From: Kocuria carniphila
GTDB lineage: Bacteria; Actinomycetota; Actinomycetes; Actinomycetales; Micrococcaceae
Reading direction: 5' to 3'
Assembly (NCBI RefSeq): GCF_004136555.1
Contig: NZ_NOIT01000003.1
Location: forward strand, 124,001 to 188,000
DNA: 64,000 bases
Both the position numbers and the translations under genes were made by a program. The notes below the pieces were generated by a model. The model ran no database searches, was not told the DNA's origin, and was given only the letters and a program-made list of their open reading frames with translations. Position 1 is the stretch's first letter; every line of letters starts with the position of its first letter. This document shows, piece by piece, positions 8,708 through 18,453 of the stretch.

Positions 8708-9745
8708 ATGAGCGCAGATCATCGGGACCCACAGGCATCTCCGATCATCGCGCCCACTATTTACGACGTCGCTCGGCACGCGGGCGTCGCACCCTCCACC
8801 GTTTCGCGCACCTTTGCACGCCCCAGCCGGGTTTCGTTCGATACCGCTCAGAAAGTTCGCGCGGCCGCCGAGGAACTGGGTTACCGCGTCAAGTCCGCCA
8901 ACCGTGCGGGACTGGACGGCGAGCGCCGCACCAAGATGATTTCGTTAATGCTCGCGGACATCTCCAACCCCGTGTTCTTCGAGCTGATTCGCGGCGCGGA
9001 GGAAGCGGCGTCGGAGGCCGGGTATCTCGTGCTGCTGAACAACACGCACGAGGACGACCGCGTGGAGCGAAACATCATCGAGCGCACTCTTCCCATGGTG
9101 GACGGTGTACTGCTGACGAGTTCTCGCATGTCCGATTCCGCGATCCGCATGATGGCCAAGCAGAAGCCCACGGTGGTGGCCAACCGGGCGGTGAACGGAG
9201 TGGCGTCCGTGGTGCCGGACAATGCCCGGGGGATGCGCCGAGCCGCCGAACATCTTGCTTCATGCGGGAGGCGGAATATTCTCTACGCCGCTGGCCCGGA
9301 GGCCTCCTGGTCGGACGGTATGCGGTGGCGGGCGCTGCGGGAATCCGCCCTGGAACTTGAGCTGAAAGTCCACCGCATGGGACCGTTCGAACCCACCTCG
9401 GCGGGTGGTCGCAGGGCGGCTCAGCATTGGCTCGACCACCGCGCACCCGCGGTCGTCCTCTACAACGACCTCATGGCCATGGGGTTCCTGCGCGAGCTGC
9501 GCCAACACAACGTGCGGATCCCGCAGGACGTGGCCGTGGTGGGTTTCGACAACGTTCAGGAATTGGACCTGATCAGCCCGTCACTCAGTTCCGTTGCCGC
9601 ACCCATGCACGCGATCGGTGCCACGGCCGTGCAGAATCTCCTGGCCATGGTTCGAGGAGCCACGCACACGGCGTCGAAACCCGTAGTGGTACCGTCCCGA
9701 CTGGTCGTCCGCGAATCCAGCGCACTGCCCCTGCTGGGCGGCTGA
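8708..9745 (+). CDS. LacI-family transcriptional regulator
   Basis: This 345-residue regulator has a LacI helix-turn-helix near the N-terminus (TIYDVARHAGVAPSTVSRTFARP) followed by a periplasmic-binding-protein-like sensor domain. That domain begins MISLMLADISNPVFFELIRG and includes the later motif VAVVGFDNVQELDLISPSLSSV. It lies directly upstream of uxaC on the same strand and is the best candidate repressor of the glucuronide genes. The ATG at 8708 follows GAGAG at short spacing; an in-frame ATG at 8693 is an alternative. Longer in-frame extensions cross into the divergent GntR gene and are not credible. Confidence 0.9.
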   Translation: MSADHRDPQASPIIAPTIYDVARHAGVAPSTVSRTFARPSRVSFDTAQKVRAAAEELGYRVKSANRAGLDGERRTKMISLMLADISNPVFFELIRGAEEAASEAGYLVLLNNTHEDDRVERNIIERTLPMVDGVLLTSSRMSDSAIRMMAKQKPTVVANRAVNGVASVVPDNARGMRRAAEHLASCGRRNILYAAGPEASWSDGMRWRALRESALELELKVHRMGPFEPTSAGGRRAAQHWLDHRAPAVVLYNDLMAMGFLRELRQHNVRIPQDVAVVGFDNVQELDLISPSLSSVAAPMHAIGATAVQNLLAMVRGATHTASKPVVVPSRLVVRESSALPLLGG

Positions 9746-9762
9746 AAAACTCAGCAACTCAC

Positions 9763-9795
9763 GGCAACCCATTGCCCGAGCCGGTTTTCGCGGCT
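9763..9795. promoter_or_regulatory. Two candidate operators upstream of uxaC
   Basis: In the 61 bases between the LacI regulator and uxaC, GGCAA/TTGCC arms flank a 4-base spacer (9763-9776). AGCCG/CGGCT arms flank a 7-base spacer (9779-9795). Either could bind the adjacent LacI-family protein. The related GGCAA element also appears near 14590, before the first GPH transporter. Evidence is symmetry and position only. Confidence 0.3.
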
Positions 9796-9806
9796 GGGAT
9801 GGGGGT

Positions 9807-11216
9807 ATGTCAACGTCGATAGCAGCCCACCCTGACCGATTGTTGCCGGCTGACCCGGGCACCCGGAGCATCGCCCGCAACCTTCTGAAGCAGGTCGAGG
9901 ACCTGCCGATCGTCTCTCCGCACGGGCACGTGGATGCCCGGATCATCGCGAACAACACCCCGTTCCCGGATCCCACGGAACTGCTCATCAGCCCGGACCA
10001 CTACGTGACCCGGTTGCTGCACGCCAACGGCGTGAACCTCTCCGACCTCAACGTGGGCAAGAGCAACGGCGCCGACCCGCGTGAGGCCTGGCGGATCTTC
10101 TGCCGCAACTGGCACCTCTACGACGGCACGGCTTCCGGCTACTGGCTGCGGTCCGAGTTCGTCAACGTGTTCGGCATCGATGACTCCAAGATCAACGAGG
10201 CCAACGCTGACGAGATCTACGACCGACTCCAGAAGATCGTGGAGCAGCCCGATTTCCGCCCGCGCGAACTGTTCGAGAAATTCAAGCTCGAGGTCATGGC
10301 CACCACGGACGACCCCCTGGACGATCTCTCCGCCCACGAGCAGATCGCGGCGGACAGTTCCTTCTCGGGTCGCGTGCTGCCCACCTTTCGCCCGGACGCC
10401 TATGTGAAGTTCCACGGCGCCGGCTTCGAGGACAAGGCGCAAAAGCTCATCGACACCGCCGGCGACGGTCTCACCGGCTACGAGGGCTACATCCGCGCCA
10501 TGGAGAACCGCCGCACGTACTTCATCGACCGCGGCGCCGTCTCTGCCGACCACGGCACGCTCAATGCCAACACCCTCAAGCTGGATCCGGCGGAAGCCGC
10601 CCGCTTGTTCGAGAAGGGCCTGCGCGGCGAAGCCACTGTCGAAGAGGCCGACGCGTTCGAGGCCCACATGACCTACCAGTTCGCGCGGATGTCCGTGGAG
10701 GACGGCCTGGTCATGACCATTCACCCGGGTGTTTACCGTAACCACTCCCCCGAAACGTTCGACAAGTTCGGTGCGGACACCGGCCACGACATCCCCTTCG
10801 CCATGGAGTACACCCGTGGTCTGCAACCGCTGCTCGGGGATTTCGGCAATCGCGAGGACTTCCACTTCGTCCTGTTCACGATCGACGAGACCGTCTACTC
10901 CCGCGAGATCGCGCCGCTGGCCGGCTTCTACCCGTCCGTGTACGTGGGCGCGCCGTGGTGGTTCATCGACGAACCGGACGCCATGTTCCGCTGGCGTTCC
11001 GCCATCACCGGCACCGCAGGGTTCTCGCGCTCGTCTGGGTTCATCGATGACACCCGCGCGTTCTGCTCCATCCCGGCCCGGCACGACGCTTCTCGCCGCA
11101 CCGAGGCCTCCTTCCTGGCCAAGTACGTGGCCGAACACCGCATCAGTGAGGATCGCGCCGCCGAAATCATCGTGGATCTCGTCGACGCCGCTCCCATAAG
11201 GGTTTTCAAGCTGTGA
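9807..11216 (+). CDS. uxaC: Glucuronate isomerase (uronate isomerase)
   Basis: This 469-residue enzyme of the amidohydrolase superfamily converts D-glucuronate to D-fructuronate (and galacturonate to tagaturonate) in the cytoplasm. Family features are the N-terminal PIVSPHGHVDARIIANN with the metal-binding HxH, HDIPFAMEYTRGLQPLL, and the APWWFIDEPDAMFRWR region near the C-terminus. Length equals the Escherichia enzyme. The ATG follows a G-rich ribosome site. It overlaps the next gene as GTGA, so isomerase and reductase are translationally coupled and act consecutively in the Ashwell pathway. Confidence 0.95.
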   Translation: MSTSIAAHPDRLLPADPGTRSIARNLLKQVEDLPIVSPHGHVDARIIANNTPFPDPTELLISPDHYVTRLLHANGVNLSDLNVGKSNGADPREAWRIFCRNWHLYDGTASGYWLRSEFVNVFGIDDSKINEANADEIYDRLQKIVEQPDFRPRELFEKFKLEVMATTDDPLDDLSAHEQIAADSSFSGRVLPTFRPDAYVKFHGAGFEDKAQKLIDTAGDGLTGYEGYIRAMENRRTYFIDRGAVSADHGTLNANTLKLDPAEAARLFEKGLRGEATVEEADAFEAHMTYQFARMSVEDGLVMTIHPGVYRNHSPETFDKFGADTGHDIPFAMEYTRGLQPLLGDFGNREDFHFVLFTIDETVYSREIAPLAGFYPSVYVGAPWWFIDEPDAMFRWRSAITGTAGFSRSSGFIDDTRAFCSIPARHDASRRTEASFLAKYVAEHRISEDRAAEIIVDLVDAAPIRVFKL

Positions 11217-12634
11217 CCACCTCAAACACCACCGAACCGCGCCCCTTCAACCGCAGCACGGTGGACGTGCCCCCGGCCCCGCAGCCGCGCCTGGTCCACA
11301 TTGGCCTGGGCGCCTTCCACCGCGCGCACCAGCTCTGGTACACCCAGCATTCCGAGGACGACGCCGCTCACCCCCAATGGGGCTACGCCTCCTTCTCGGG
11401 GCGCTCGGCAGATCTCGCTAATGCCCTGCAATCCCAGGACGGGCTCTACACGCTGGTGGAACGCGGCCCCGACAGTGACGAGTACGAGGTGATCAACGGC
11501 ATCGTCGAGGCCCACCCCGCCGAGAACGTGTCCCGGCTGTGGGAACTGCTGGCCGCGCCGAGCACCGCAGTGCTGACCATTACCGTGACCGAAGCCGCCT
11601 ACAACCTGGGCGAAGGCCTCGCCTTCGACCCCGAGCAGTCCGCTGTGGCCGCCGACCTGGAGACGCTCAAGGCTGCCATCGACGGCGCGTTCGGCCTCTC
11701 CGAGGCGGGCGTCCCGGCCACGATGGCCGGCAAGGTGGTCGTAGGACTGGCCGAGCGACGTCGTCAGGACGCCGGTGGCCTGGCCGTGGTCTCGTGCGAC
11801 AACTTGTCCGCCAACGACTTGGCCGCGCACAACGCGATCCAGGGACTGGCCGCCGCCGTTGACCCGGAGTTAGGTGCGTGGGTCGAGGAGAACGTGTCCT
11901 TCGTGGCCACCTCGATCGACCGCATCACCCCGCGTACCGAGGATTCGGTGCTGGCGGACGTGGCTCGGGAAACCGGCTACACGGACCAGGTGCCCGTGGT
12001 GACGGAACCGTTCCGCAGCTGGGTGCTGCAGGGCGAGTTCCCCGCGGGCCGCCCGGACTGGGAGAAGGCCGGGGCGGAGTTCGTGGCGGACATCGAACCC
12101 TTCGAGCGACGCAAACTGTGGCTGCTCAACGGCTCGCACTCGCTCATGGCCTACGCCGGGCAGCTGCGCGGGCACGCCACCGTGGCCGAGGCCATCGGCG
12201 ACCCCGTGTGCCGGATGTGGGTGGAGGAATTCTGGGACGAAGCAGCCCAGCACCTCACTACGCCGGGACTCGACGTCCCCGACTACCGCGACGCATTGCT
12301 GGACCGGTTCTCCAATCCGCGGATCGCGCACAACCTGGCGCAGATCGCGATGGACGGCTCCACCAAGCTGCAGATGCGCGCCGTGCCGGTGCTCAAGGCT
12401 GAACGACAGGCCGGTCGCGCCGGAACCGCCGCGGCCCGGGCCATAGCGGCATGGATCGCCTACCTCGATGGCCGCACGGAGGTGTCCGACGCGCGTTCCG
12501 AACTCGTGTTGGAGGCGAACCCGAAGCCCGTGGATGAGCGAGTTCGCGCGCTCATCGCCGTACTGGATGCGGAACTCGCGCAGCAGGAGGACGTGGTGGA
12601 TCAGATCAACGAACTCGTCGACTCACTGAAGTAA
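11213..12634 (+). CDS. uxuB: Mannitol dehydrogenase family oxidoreductase, probable D-fructuronate reductase
   Basis: This 473-residue NAD(P)-dependent polyol dehydrogenase has an N-terminal Rossmann-like fold beginning LVHIGLGAFHRAHQLWY and the catalytic-domain motif KLWLLNGSHSLMAYAG. The latter contains the conserved Lys, Asn and His of the mannitol dehydrogenase family. The GTG start overlaps the uxaC stop. Position directly after uxaC and before uidA makes reduction of D-fructuronate to D-mannonate the likely reaction. Other family members act on mannitol, tagaturonate or arabinitol, so the name rests partly on context. Confidence 0.85.
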   Translation: MTTSNTTEPRPFNRSTVDVPPAPQPRLVHIGLGAFHRAHQLWYTQHSEDDAAHPQWGYASFSGRSADLANALQSQDGLYTLVERGPDSDEYEVINGIVEAHPAENVSRLWELLAAPSTAVLTITVTEAAYNLGEGLAFDPEQSAVAADLETLKAAIDGAFGLSEAGVPATMAGKVVVGLAERRRQDAGGLAVVSCDNLSANDLAAHNAIQGLAAAVDPELGAWVEENVSFVATSIDRITPRTEDSVLADVARETGYTDQVPVVTEPFRSWVLQGEFPAGRPDWEKAGAEFVADIEPFERRKLWLLNGSHSLMAYAGQLRGHATVAEAIGDPVCRMWVEEFWDEAAQHLTTPGLDVPDYRDALLDRFSNPRIAHNLAQIAMDGSTKLQMRAVPVLKAERQAGRAGTAAARAIAAWIAYLDGRTEVSDARSELVLEANPKPVDERVRALIAVLDAELAQQEDVVDQINELVDSLK

Positions 12635-12644
12635 GCAATTCCTC

Positions 12645-12657
12645 GCCTGGACCAGGC
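12645..12657. promoter_or_regulatory. Palindrome in the uxuB-uidA gap
   Basis: GCCTGGACCAGGC is a perfect 6+1+6 inverted repeat located 19 bases before the uidA start and just before its ribosome site (AGAAAGGA). It could be an operator or a small hairpin affecting uidA translation. The only support is symmetry. Confidence 0.3.
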
Positions 12658-12675
12658 AAGAGAAAGGACGACACT

Positions 12676-14466
12676 ATGTTGCGACCGCAGAATTCCCCCA
12701 CTCGAGAAATGGTCAATTTGGACGGGACCTGGCGCCTTGCCGTGGATTGGGACCGCACGGGCTTGACCGACAACTGGCAGAACCGCCCCCTCAGTGGCCG
12801 GCTGGAGGCCCCGGTACCCGGGTCCATCAATGATTTATTCCATGACGAGCGAATCCGTGATCACGTGGGCTTCTACTGGTACCAACGTGAAGTGCGGGTG
12901 CCTCGGGGCTGGGACGGAGAGCGAATTTTCATTCGTTTGGAATCAGCTACCCACGAGGGCTTGGTTTTCGTGAACGGCACCAAGGTGGCAGAGCACTCGG
13001 GCGGTTACATGCCGTTCGAAGCTGACATTACGGATTATGTGACCGCGGGCGAGACCTTCCGTCTAACTGTGGCGGTGAACAATGAATTGACCAACTCGTC
13101 CATCCCCCCGGGAGAAATTATTGAGTTGGACGATGGCCGACGTCAGCAGGAGTACAAGCACGATTTCTACAACTACGCAGGACTTCATCGCTCCGTGTGG
13201 TTGTACTCGGTCCCCGGGGTTCGGGTTGACGATGTCACGGTCACCACGGATTACCAAGGCAACACCGGGCACGTGGATTACTCTGTCGTGGTCGCGGGCA
13301 CTTCAGATGCCGATGTGCGGGTCAAGATCGTGGACGAAGCAGGTACCCAGGTTGCCGAAGCCACCGGGGATTCCGGCTCTGTGGACATTCCTGACGTGAC
13401 TCTGTGGCGGCCGGGCGCGGGCTACTTGTACGAGCTGGTCGTCGAGGTTTCACAGAACGGTGAGCTCAAAGACTCGTTCACCCAAAGATTCGGCGTGCGA
13501 ACGATTGCTGTGGAGGGAAAGCAATTTCTCATCAACGGTGAACCGTTCTATTTCACCGGTTTCGGTATGCACGAGGACCACGAGACTCTTGGTAAGGGCC
13601 ATTCCGATGCCCACATGACTCAGGACTTTCAGCTGCTCGAATGGATCAATGCCAACTCGTTGCGCACCTCCCACTATCCCTACAGTGAAGACATCATGGA
13701 TTACTGCGACCGACACGGCGTAGTAGTGATTGATGAGACTGCCGCTGTGGGCCTGAACTGGGCCATCGCCGGAGGCATCATGGGCGGAACAGCGGGTGGC
13801 ACCTACGAAAAGGGCCACATCGATGATTCCACCCAAGCCACTCACAAGGAGGCAATCCGGGAACTTGTCGACCGGGACAAGAACCGGCCTTCTGTCGTGC
13901 TGTGGTCCATTGCTAACGAGCCCGACACGGCTGTCGATGGCGCTCGACCCTACTTCGAGCCGCTGGTAGAGCTGACCCGCGCCTTGGACCCGTCACGCCC
14001 TGTGGGGTTCGTGAACGTGATGATGGCACCCGCCGATCAGTGCACGATCTCCGATCTCTTCGACGTGCTGATGCTCAACCGCTATTACGGGTGGTACTTC
14101 CAGACAGGCGACCTACAAAGTGCCGAAAAGTCATTGGAGCAAGAGCTGCGACTTTGGGACGAAAAATTCGGCAAGCCGACCATCATGACCGAATATGGTG
14201 CCGATACTGTCGCAGGCATGCACTCGATTTATAGCCAGCCCTTCACCGAGGACTACCAGGTTGCATTCCTGGATATGTACCACCGTGTTTTCGACCGAGT
14301 GGAATGCATGATCGGTGAGCACGTGTGGAATTTCGCGGACTTCCAGACGAAGTACGGCTACGCCCGTGTGGACGGCAACAAAAAGGGCGCTTTCACTCGT
14401 GATCGTCGCCCCAAGGCTGGCGCCAGGGCCCTCAGGCAGCGTTGGGCGGATAAGCTCGGGCGCTGA
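12676..14466 (+). CDS. uidA: Beta-glucuronidase (GH2)
   Basis: This 596-residue GH2 enzyme hydrolyses beta-glucuronides to release glucuronate for uxaC. It reads closely along Escherichia GusA from MLRPQNSPTRE through the sandwich domain (GYMPFEADIT) to the TIM barrel. The acid/base is E415 in IANEPDT, the nucleophile is E506 in MTEYGADT, and the carboxylate-recognising N568-x-K570 lies in GNKKGAFTRDRRPK. No signal peptide is seen, so it acts inside the cell after glucuronide uptake. Base composition is clearly lower in GC than the neighbours (28 of 60 bases at 13501-13560), suggesting acquisition. It is followed by a terminator-like hairpin. Confidence 0.97.
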   Translation: MLRPQNSPTREMVNLDGTWRLAVDWDRTGLTDNWQNRPLSGRLEAPVPGSINDLFHDERIRDHVGFYWYQREVRVPRGWDGERIFIRLESATHEGLVFVNGTKVAEHSGGYMPFEADITDYVTAGETFRLTVAVNNELTNSSIPPGEIIELDDGRRQQEYKHDFYNYAGLHRSVWLYSVPGVRVDDVTVTTDYQGNTGHVDYSVVVAGTSDADVRVKIVDEAGTQVAEATGDSGSVDIPDVTLWRPGAGYLYELVVEVSQNGELKDSFTQRFGVRTIAVEGKQFLINGEPFYFTGFGMHEDHETLGKGHSDAHMTQDFQLLEWINANSLRTSHYPYSEDIMDYCDRHGVVVIDETAAVGLNWAIAGGIMGGTAGGTYEKGHIDDSTQATHKEAIRELVDRDKNRPSVVLWSIANEPDTAVDGARPYFEPLVELTRALDPSRPVGFVNVMMAPADQCTISDLFDVLMLNRYYGWYFQTGDLQSAEKSLEQELRLWDEKFGKPTIMTEYGADTVAGMHSIYSQPFTEDYQVAFLDMYHRVFDRVECMIGEHVWNFADFQTKYGYARVDGNKKGAFTRDRRPKAGARALRQRWADKLGR

Positions 14467-14475
14467 CTTAGCGAC

Positions 14476-14530
14476 CACCCCGTGGAGTGGGACCCCGTTG
14501 GGAATCCCGCGGCACGGGGTGTTTTGTGTC
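14476..14530 (+). terminator. Probable terminator after uidA
   Basis: CACCCCGT (14476-14483) pairs with ACGGGGTG (14514-14521), with further pairing possible inside, and is followed by TTTTGTGTCCTTTT. It separates uidA from the GPH transporter gene. Confidence 0.6.
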
Positions 14531-14575
14531 CTTTTCGCCCTAGTCATTGGGATAACAAGCCGAGTCCGGTGGCCC

Positions 14576-14596
14576 CGTTGGCAATACATGGCAACG
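14576..14596. promoter_or_regulatory. Candidate LacI-type operator before the first GPH transporter
   Basis: Arms CGTTG (14576-14580) and CAACG (14592-14596) enclose GCAATACATGG, with additional CA/TG symmetry inside (7 of 10 paired positions). It lies between the uidA terminator and the transporter start and shares GGCAA with the element before uxaC. A site for the local LacI repressor is inferred. Confidence 0.35.
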
Positions 14597-14705
14597 AGGC
14601 GAATGTCAGGGGGGATCCAAGGAAACTCATGAGCACTTGGCAATGACGCCAGTCACAGTCTTTGAAAATCGTTGGCTGTGGCATGACCCGTCGGAGGATT
14701 ACCCC

Positions 14706-16139
14706 ATGAGCTCGTCAGATACTCTCACGAACGCGACTGCCGTTCGTGGAGCTAAGCGCTTGTCGCTCAAGCAATATTTCGGTTATGGATCCGGAGACAT
14801 GGCCAACAACATGGCCTTCTCCTTGGCCATTACATTTTTACCGCTTTATTACACTGATGTTGCCCTCATCAGCCCAGGAACCGTCGCCACGATATTCCTG
14901 GTGATGCGATTCATCGATGCCTTTACGGATGTCCTTGTCGGGTCGTTCGTCGATCGGGCGAATACAAGGTGGGGCAAATTCCGTCCCTATATCTTGTTCG
15001 GCAGCGTTCCCCTGGTACTCAGTGTGATTCTGGCCTTCTCAATCCCTGGATCACTGCACGGCACCACTGGTGCAATCATTTGGGCTTGCGTCACATACTT
15101 CCTCATGGGCTCCATCGCGTACACCGCCGTGAACATCCCCTACGGCTCGTTGGCGGCCGCTATGACCGACAACAGCGAGGAACGCTCCAAGCTGGCCGTG
15201 TTCCGCACCGTGGGTTCTGCGCTCATGCAAATCACTACGGCTTTGGCTATCAGCCCAGCCTTGCAGGCCAACCGCGGAGATCCCGAGGCTCTGCAGTCCT
15301 CGCTGACGACCACTTTGGTCATACTGGGAATCGTTGCGATCCTGCTTTATCTCTTCTTGTTCGTCACCGCTAGGGAAAACGTTGAACGCAAGATCCCGCG
15401 CGTTGGTTTGAAAGACAGCCTCCGCACACTGGCGGCAAATCGGGCCTTGCAAGCACTAGCCATTATCTCCGTCATCTATCTCGCGGGCGTCTTCAGCTTG
15501 TCGGGAATGATGGCCTACTACGCTCGCGACGTCCTGGGTGACGCCCGATATTTGGCCATTTTCGGCCCCCTGCTCTTCGGTATGATCCTGGTCTTCGGCT
15601 GGGCCATCCCAACCCTTGCTCGAAGGATCGGCAAACCGCGTTTGTTCCAGCTCGCCGCTCTCCTCGGAACCATCGGTGGTGTCATGATCTGGCTGGTCCC
15701 CGGCCAGTCAATCGTGTTGGTTGTTATTGCGTTCGTTCTCGTTGGGACAAGTAGCGGGTTCGTGAACACTCTGATGTGGAACATGGAAGCCGATGCCGTG
15801 GAATTCGGCGAATGGAAGACCGGTTTCCGTTCGGAAGGCACCACGTATGCCGTCTTTTCATTCGTGCGCAAAATGGCTCAGGCGCTGGGTGGTTCCCTGG
15901 GACTCTGGATTATCGGATGGTTCGGCTACCAAGGCGGTGCAACCATGCAGTCTGAGTCCGCGCTCCAGGGGATTCGATTGTCCATGGGTCTTTTGCCTGC
16001 AGCATGTTTCCTGGTCGCAGCCGTTCTAGTGCAGTTCTACCCCCTGACAGATTCGCGCCACAAGCAAATCCTCACTGACTTGCGTTCTCGTAAGGAGACA
16101 GGAATCCTCCCGCAGACGCCTGAAGCCAGAACGGACTGA
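14706..16139 (+). CDS. GPH-family glycoside/glucuronide:cation symporter
   Basis: This 477-residue membrane protein has 12 expected segments and belongs to the glycoside-pentoside-hexuronide family, which includes UidB and MelB. Key family motifs are GYGSGDMANNMAF at the N-terminus, DRANTRWGKFRPYILFG in the loop after helices 2 and 3, VNIPYGSL, and MEADAVEFGEWKTGFRSEG near helix 10. It probably imports glucuronides for the beta-glucuronidase. GGAGG at 14693-14697 fixes the ATG at 14706. It is paralogous to the broken gene that follows and could compensate for its loss. GC is low (27 of 60 bases at 14821-14880). Confidence 0.9.
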   Translation: MSSSDTLTNATAVRGAKRLSLKQYFGYGSGDMANNMAFSLAITFLPLYYTDVALISPGTVATIFLVMRFIDAFTDVLVGSFVDRANTRWGKFRPYILFGSVPLVLSVILAFSIPGSLHGTTGAIIWACVTYFLMGSIAYTAVNIPYGSLAAAMTDNSEERSKLAVFRTVGSALMQITTALAISPALQANRGDPEALQSSLTTTLVILGIVAILLYLFLFVTARENVERKIPRVGLKDSLRTLAANRALQALAIISVIYLAGVFSLSGMMAYYARDVLGDARYLAIFGPLLFGMILVFGWAIPTLARRIGKPRLFQLAALLGTIGGVMIWLVPGQSIVLVVIAFVLVGTSSGFVNTLMWNMEADAVEFGEWKTGFRSEGTTYAVFSFVRKMAQALGGSLGLWIIGWFGYQGGATMQSESALQGIRLSMGLLPAACFLVAAVLVQFYPLTDSRHKQILTDLRSRKETGILPQTPEARTD

Positions 16140-16195
16140 GGTAGCCCAGCTAGTCGTCCCTGACATCATCTCTTCCGGTTCAAAGTCGCGTTGCG

Positions 16196-16227
16196 AGTGC
16201 CCCTGGTCATCGACCGGGGGCACTTTC
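16196..16227 (+). terminator. Terminator after the first GPH transporter
   Basis: AGTGCCCCTGGT (16196-16207) pairs with ACCGGGGGCACT (16213-16224), 12 pairs with one G-T, around a CATCG loop, and is followed by TTCG. It ends the uxaC-to-transporter transcript or the transporter's own message. Confidence 0.7.
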
Positions 16228-17330
16228 GCTGGCGGCAATTCCTGGAAACCACAAGCCTCAGATTTCATGCAGAGAGACACTCGTAGTCATAGGAAGGTAT
16301 ATCCCGCAGAACCACTTTTCCGACCATCGTGTACCGACATCACGAATCGGCACTGGGCAAAGGAGCCTAAATTGTCGACCCAACCTCACTCCTCTCCACA
16401 CACCGTCCGCCCTGGCACCAACGAGGCAATGAAGCCTCTCCCCTGGCGAGCTGTCTTCGGCTACGGCGCTGGCGACGCAGCCAACAACGTGGCCTTCATG
16501 ACCACCACTATGTTCTTGCTGGTCTACTACACCGACGTAGCAGGCATTTCAGCCGCGGCCGCGGGCACTCTTCTCGGCCTCGTCCGCATCTTCGACGCTT
16601 TCGCGGATGTCTTCGCGGGCCGCGTTGTCGACGGAGCAAAAGTCACCCGCTGGGGCAAGTTCCGCCCCTTCATACTTTTCGGCTCCATCCCCCTGCTGAT
16701 CCTGGCATTCCTGAACTTCCATGTCCCTCAGATCGGTGAGAGCGGGATGCTGATCTACGCATACCTGGCCTACGCGGCTATGGGACTGGCGTATTCCTTG
16801 GTGAACATCCCCTACGGCTCCATGGCTGGTGCCATGACACAACGTGACGGCGACCGCGCCAAGCTAGCATCCGCCCGTGTCGTGGGCGCCACTCTGGTGT
16901 CAGCGGCCCTGGGTGCCTTGGTCTCCCCCATGATTGTGCCTGGTCCGGGTCTGCAGAATATCTTCACGCGCGTACTGCTCATCCTCATTGTGATCGGTTT
17001 TGTGCTGTACATGTTCTGCTTCTTCAGCACCAAGGAACGTGTGCACAGGCCAGTAGCTCGCGTGTCCTTGAGGGACAGCATGAAGTCTGTGTCGAGCAAC
17101 AAGCCTCTCCTGCTCCTCATGGCCAGCTCGGTGTTCTTCCTGAGCGCCTACCTTTGCCTGAACACCGTACAGATCTACTACGTGCGCGACGTCCTCGAAC
17201 AGCCCACTTTGTTCCCCCTGATCGCGGGCGGACAGATGATTCTCACGCTGATCATGGTCGTTGCCATGCCCAAGCTCGTAACAGCATTCGGCAAGAAAAA
17301 GCTCTACATCGTCTTCAGCGCACTGGTAGT

Positions 17331-17336
17331 CCTAGG
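17331..17336. repeat. Target-site duplication, left copy (CCTAGG)
   Basis: This 6-bp direct repeat has its partner at 18454-18459 and flanks the IS481-family element. The minus-strand TAG inside it is used as the transposase stop codon. Confidence 0.93.
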
Positions 17337-18342
17337 TGTAAGAGGGCATGACGTTATTGGCAGGGGCCGGGACGCGTGAGGCCGGGGGATGATCGCCACA
17401 GGCGGTATGGGGCCGATGGTAATTGAAGTGGTTCACCCACACCCCGATCGCGTCCCGGCGGGCCTGCTCGCTGGAATAGGGGCGGGCGTAGAGGACCTCG
17501 TCGGCCAGCAGGCGGTTGTACCGCTCCACCTTCCCGTTGTGCCGCGGCGTGTAGGGCTTGATGCGCTGGTGGCGGCCGGCGAGGGCTTCCACGCAGCGGG
17601 TGAAGTCGCGGGCCCGGTAGTTGGCGCCGTTGTCGGTCACGACCCGGTGCAGCCGCCTGATGCCATGGGCGGCGAAGAAGGCCCTCGCCCGGCAGAAGAA
17701 CCCGATCGTGGTCACCGCCTTCTCGTCGTCGAGGGCTTCGGTGTAGGCCAGCCGCGAGAAGCCGTCCACGGCGGAGTGCAGGTAGGTGTAGCCGACCTTC
17801 GCTCCGGGCCCGCGCTTGGCCGCCTTCGCGGCGGTGGATCCGCGGCCGTGGGCCCGCCAACCGCCGCCGTCGGGGATCTTGCCGACCTTCTTCACATCCA
17901 GGTGGACCATGTGCCCGGGCCAGGCGGCGCGGATGCGTCCCGGGGCCCTGCGGGAGTTCTCGCCTGCGGGGGTGAGGTCGCGCAGCCGGGAGATCCCGAG
18001 TCGGTGCAGCCAACGGCCCACGGTACGCAGACTGATCGCCACGGCGCGGTCGGCCAGGTGACGGTGGATGCGCCGCGCCGACCATTTGCGGCCCCGGCGG
18101 AGCGTCTCGATAAGGTCGACGACCGCCGCCGGGGTGCGGGTGCTGCTGTGCCGCGGGGTCGAGGGCCGGTCGGTGAGCCCGGCTTCGCCGGACTCGAGGT
18201 AGCGGGCCACCCAGGTCGCCACCGTGGGCCGGCTGACGCGGAACTCGGCGGCCACGTGGGCCTTGGGGATCCCGTCGTCGAGGTGGCGCAACACCATGCG
18301 CAGCCGGCCGGTCGGGGTCAGGGGTGCATTAACGTGGGTCAT
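17332..18342 (-). CDS. IS481-family DDE transposase
   Basis: This 336-residue transposase has an N-terminal helix-turn-helix (residues about 10-60, with HVAAEFRVSRPTVATWVARY) and an integrase-core domain. DDE-type acidic residues are visible in HLDVKKVG, VVTDNGANYRAR and RHNGKVERYNR. The ATG at 18342 begins MTHVNAPLTPTG, typical of the family; an in-frame ATG at 18411 is less likely. The last codons run past the element: the final Thr codon and the TAG stop come from the CCTAGG target duplication, so this element depends on its CTAG target for a stop. Confidence 0.93.
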   Translation of the reverse strand: MTHVNAPLTPTGRLRMVLRHLDDGIPKAHVAAEFRVSRPTVATWVARYLESGEAGLTDRPSTPRHSSTRTPAAVVDLIETLRRGRKWSARRIHRHLADRAVAISLRTVGRWLHRLGISRLRDLTPAGENSRRAPGRIRAAWPGHMVHLDVKKVGKIPDGGGWRAHGRGSTAAKAAKRGPGAKVGYTYLHSAVDGFSRLAYTEALDDEKAVTTIGFFCRARAFFAAHGIRRLHRVVTDNGANYRARDFTRCVEALAGRHQRIKPYTPRHNGKVERYNRLLADEVLYARPYSSEQARRDAIGVWVNHFNYHRPHTACGDHPPASRVPAPANNVMPSYT

Positions 18343-18453
18343 GAACGGGCTCTCTCGTGCGGGCGGACGGTGTAGGAACTTCCATCCTGTGACGAGGAGC
18401 CCGTTCCTCATCTCATCGACGCACCCGCGCCAAGAACCTCATGACCCACAACA
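17337..18453 (-). mobile_element. IS481-family insertion sequence, 1,117 bp
   Basis: The element has TGT...ACA termini, imperfect terminal inverted repeats that match at 17 of 24 positions (17337-17360 and 18430-18453), one DDE transposase gene on the minus strand and a 6-bp target duplication CCTAGG (17331-17336 and 18454-18459). NCTAGN is the known target preference of IS481-type elements. It interrupts uidB. The clean duplication shows a simple, probably recent, transposition. Confidence 0.95.

Noticed and set aside
9810-11225. A 471-codon open frame on the minus strand opposite uxaC
   Set aside because: It mirrors a clear uxaC gene, has no ribosome site or family features, and is a by-product of high GC.
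17389-18375. A 328-codon plus-strand frame through the insertion sequence
   Set aside because: It is antisense to the transposase, Gly/Val/Arg-rich, and shows no protein motif.
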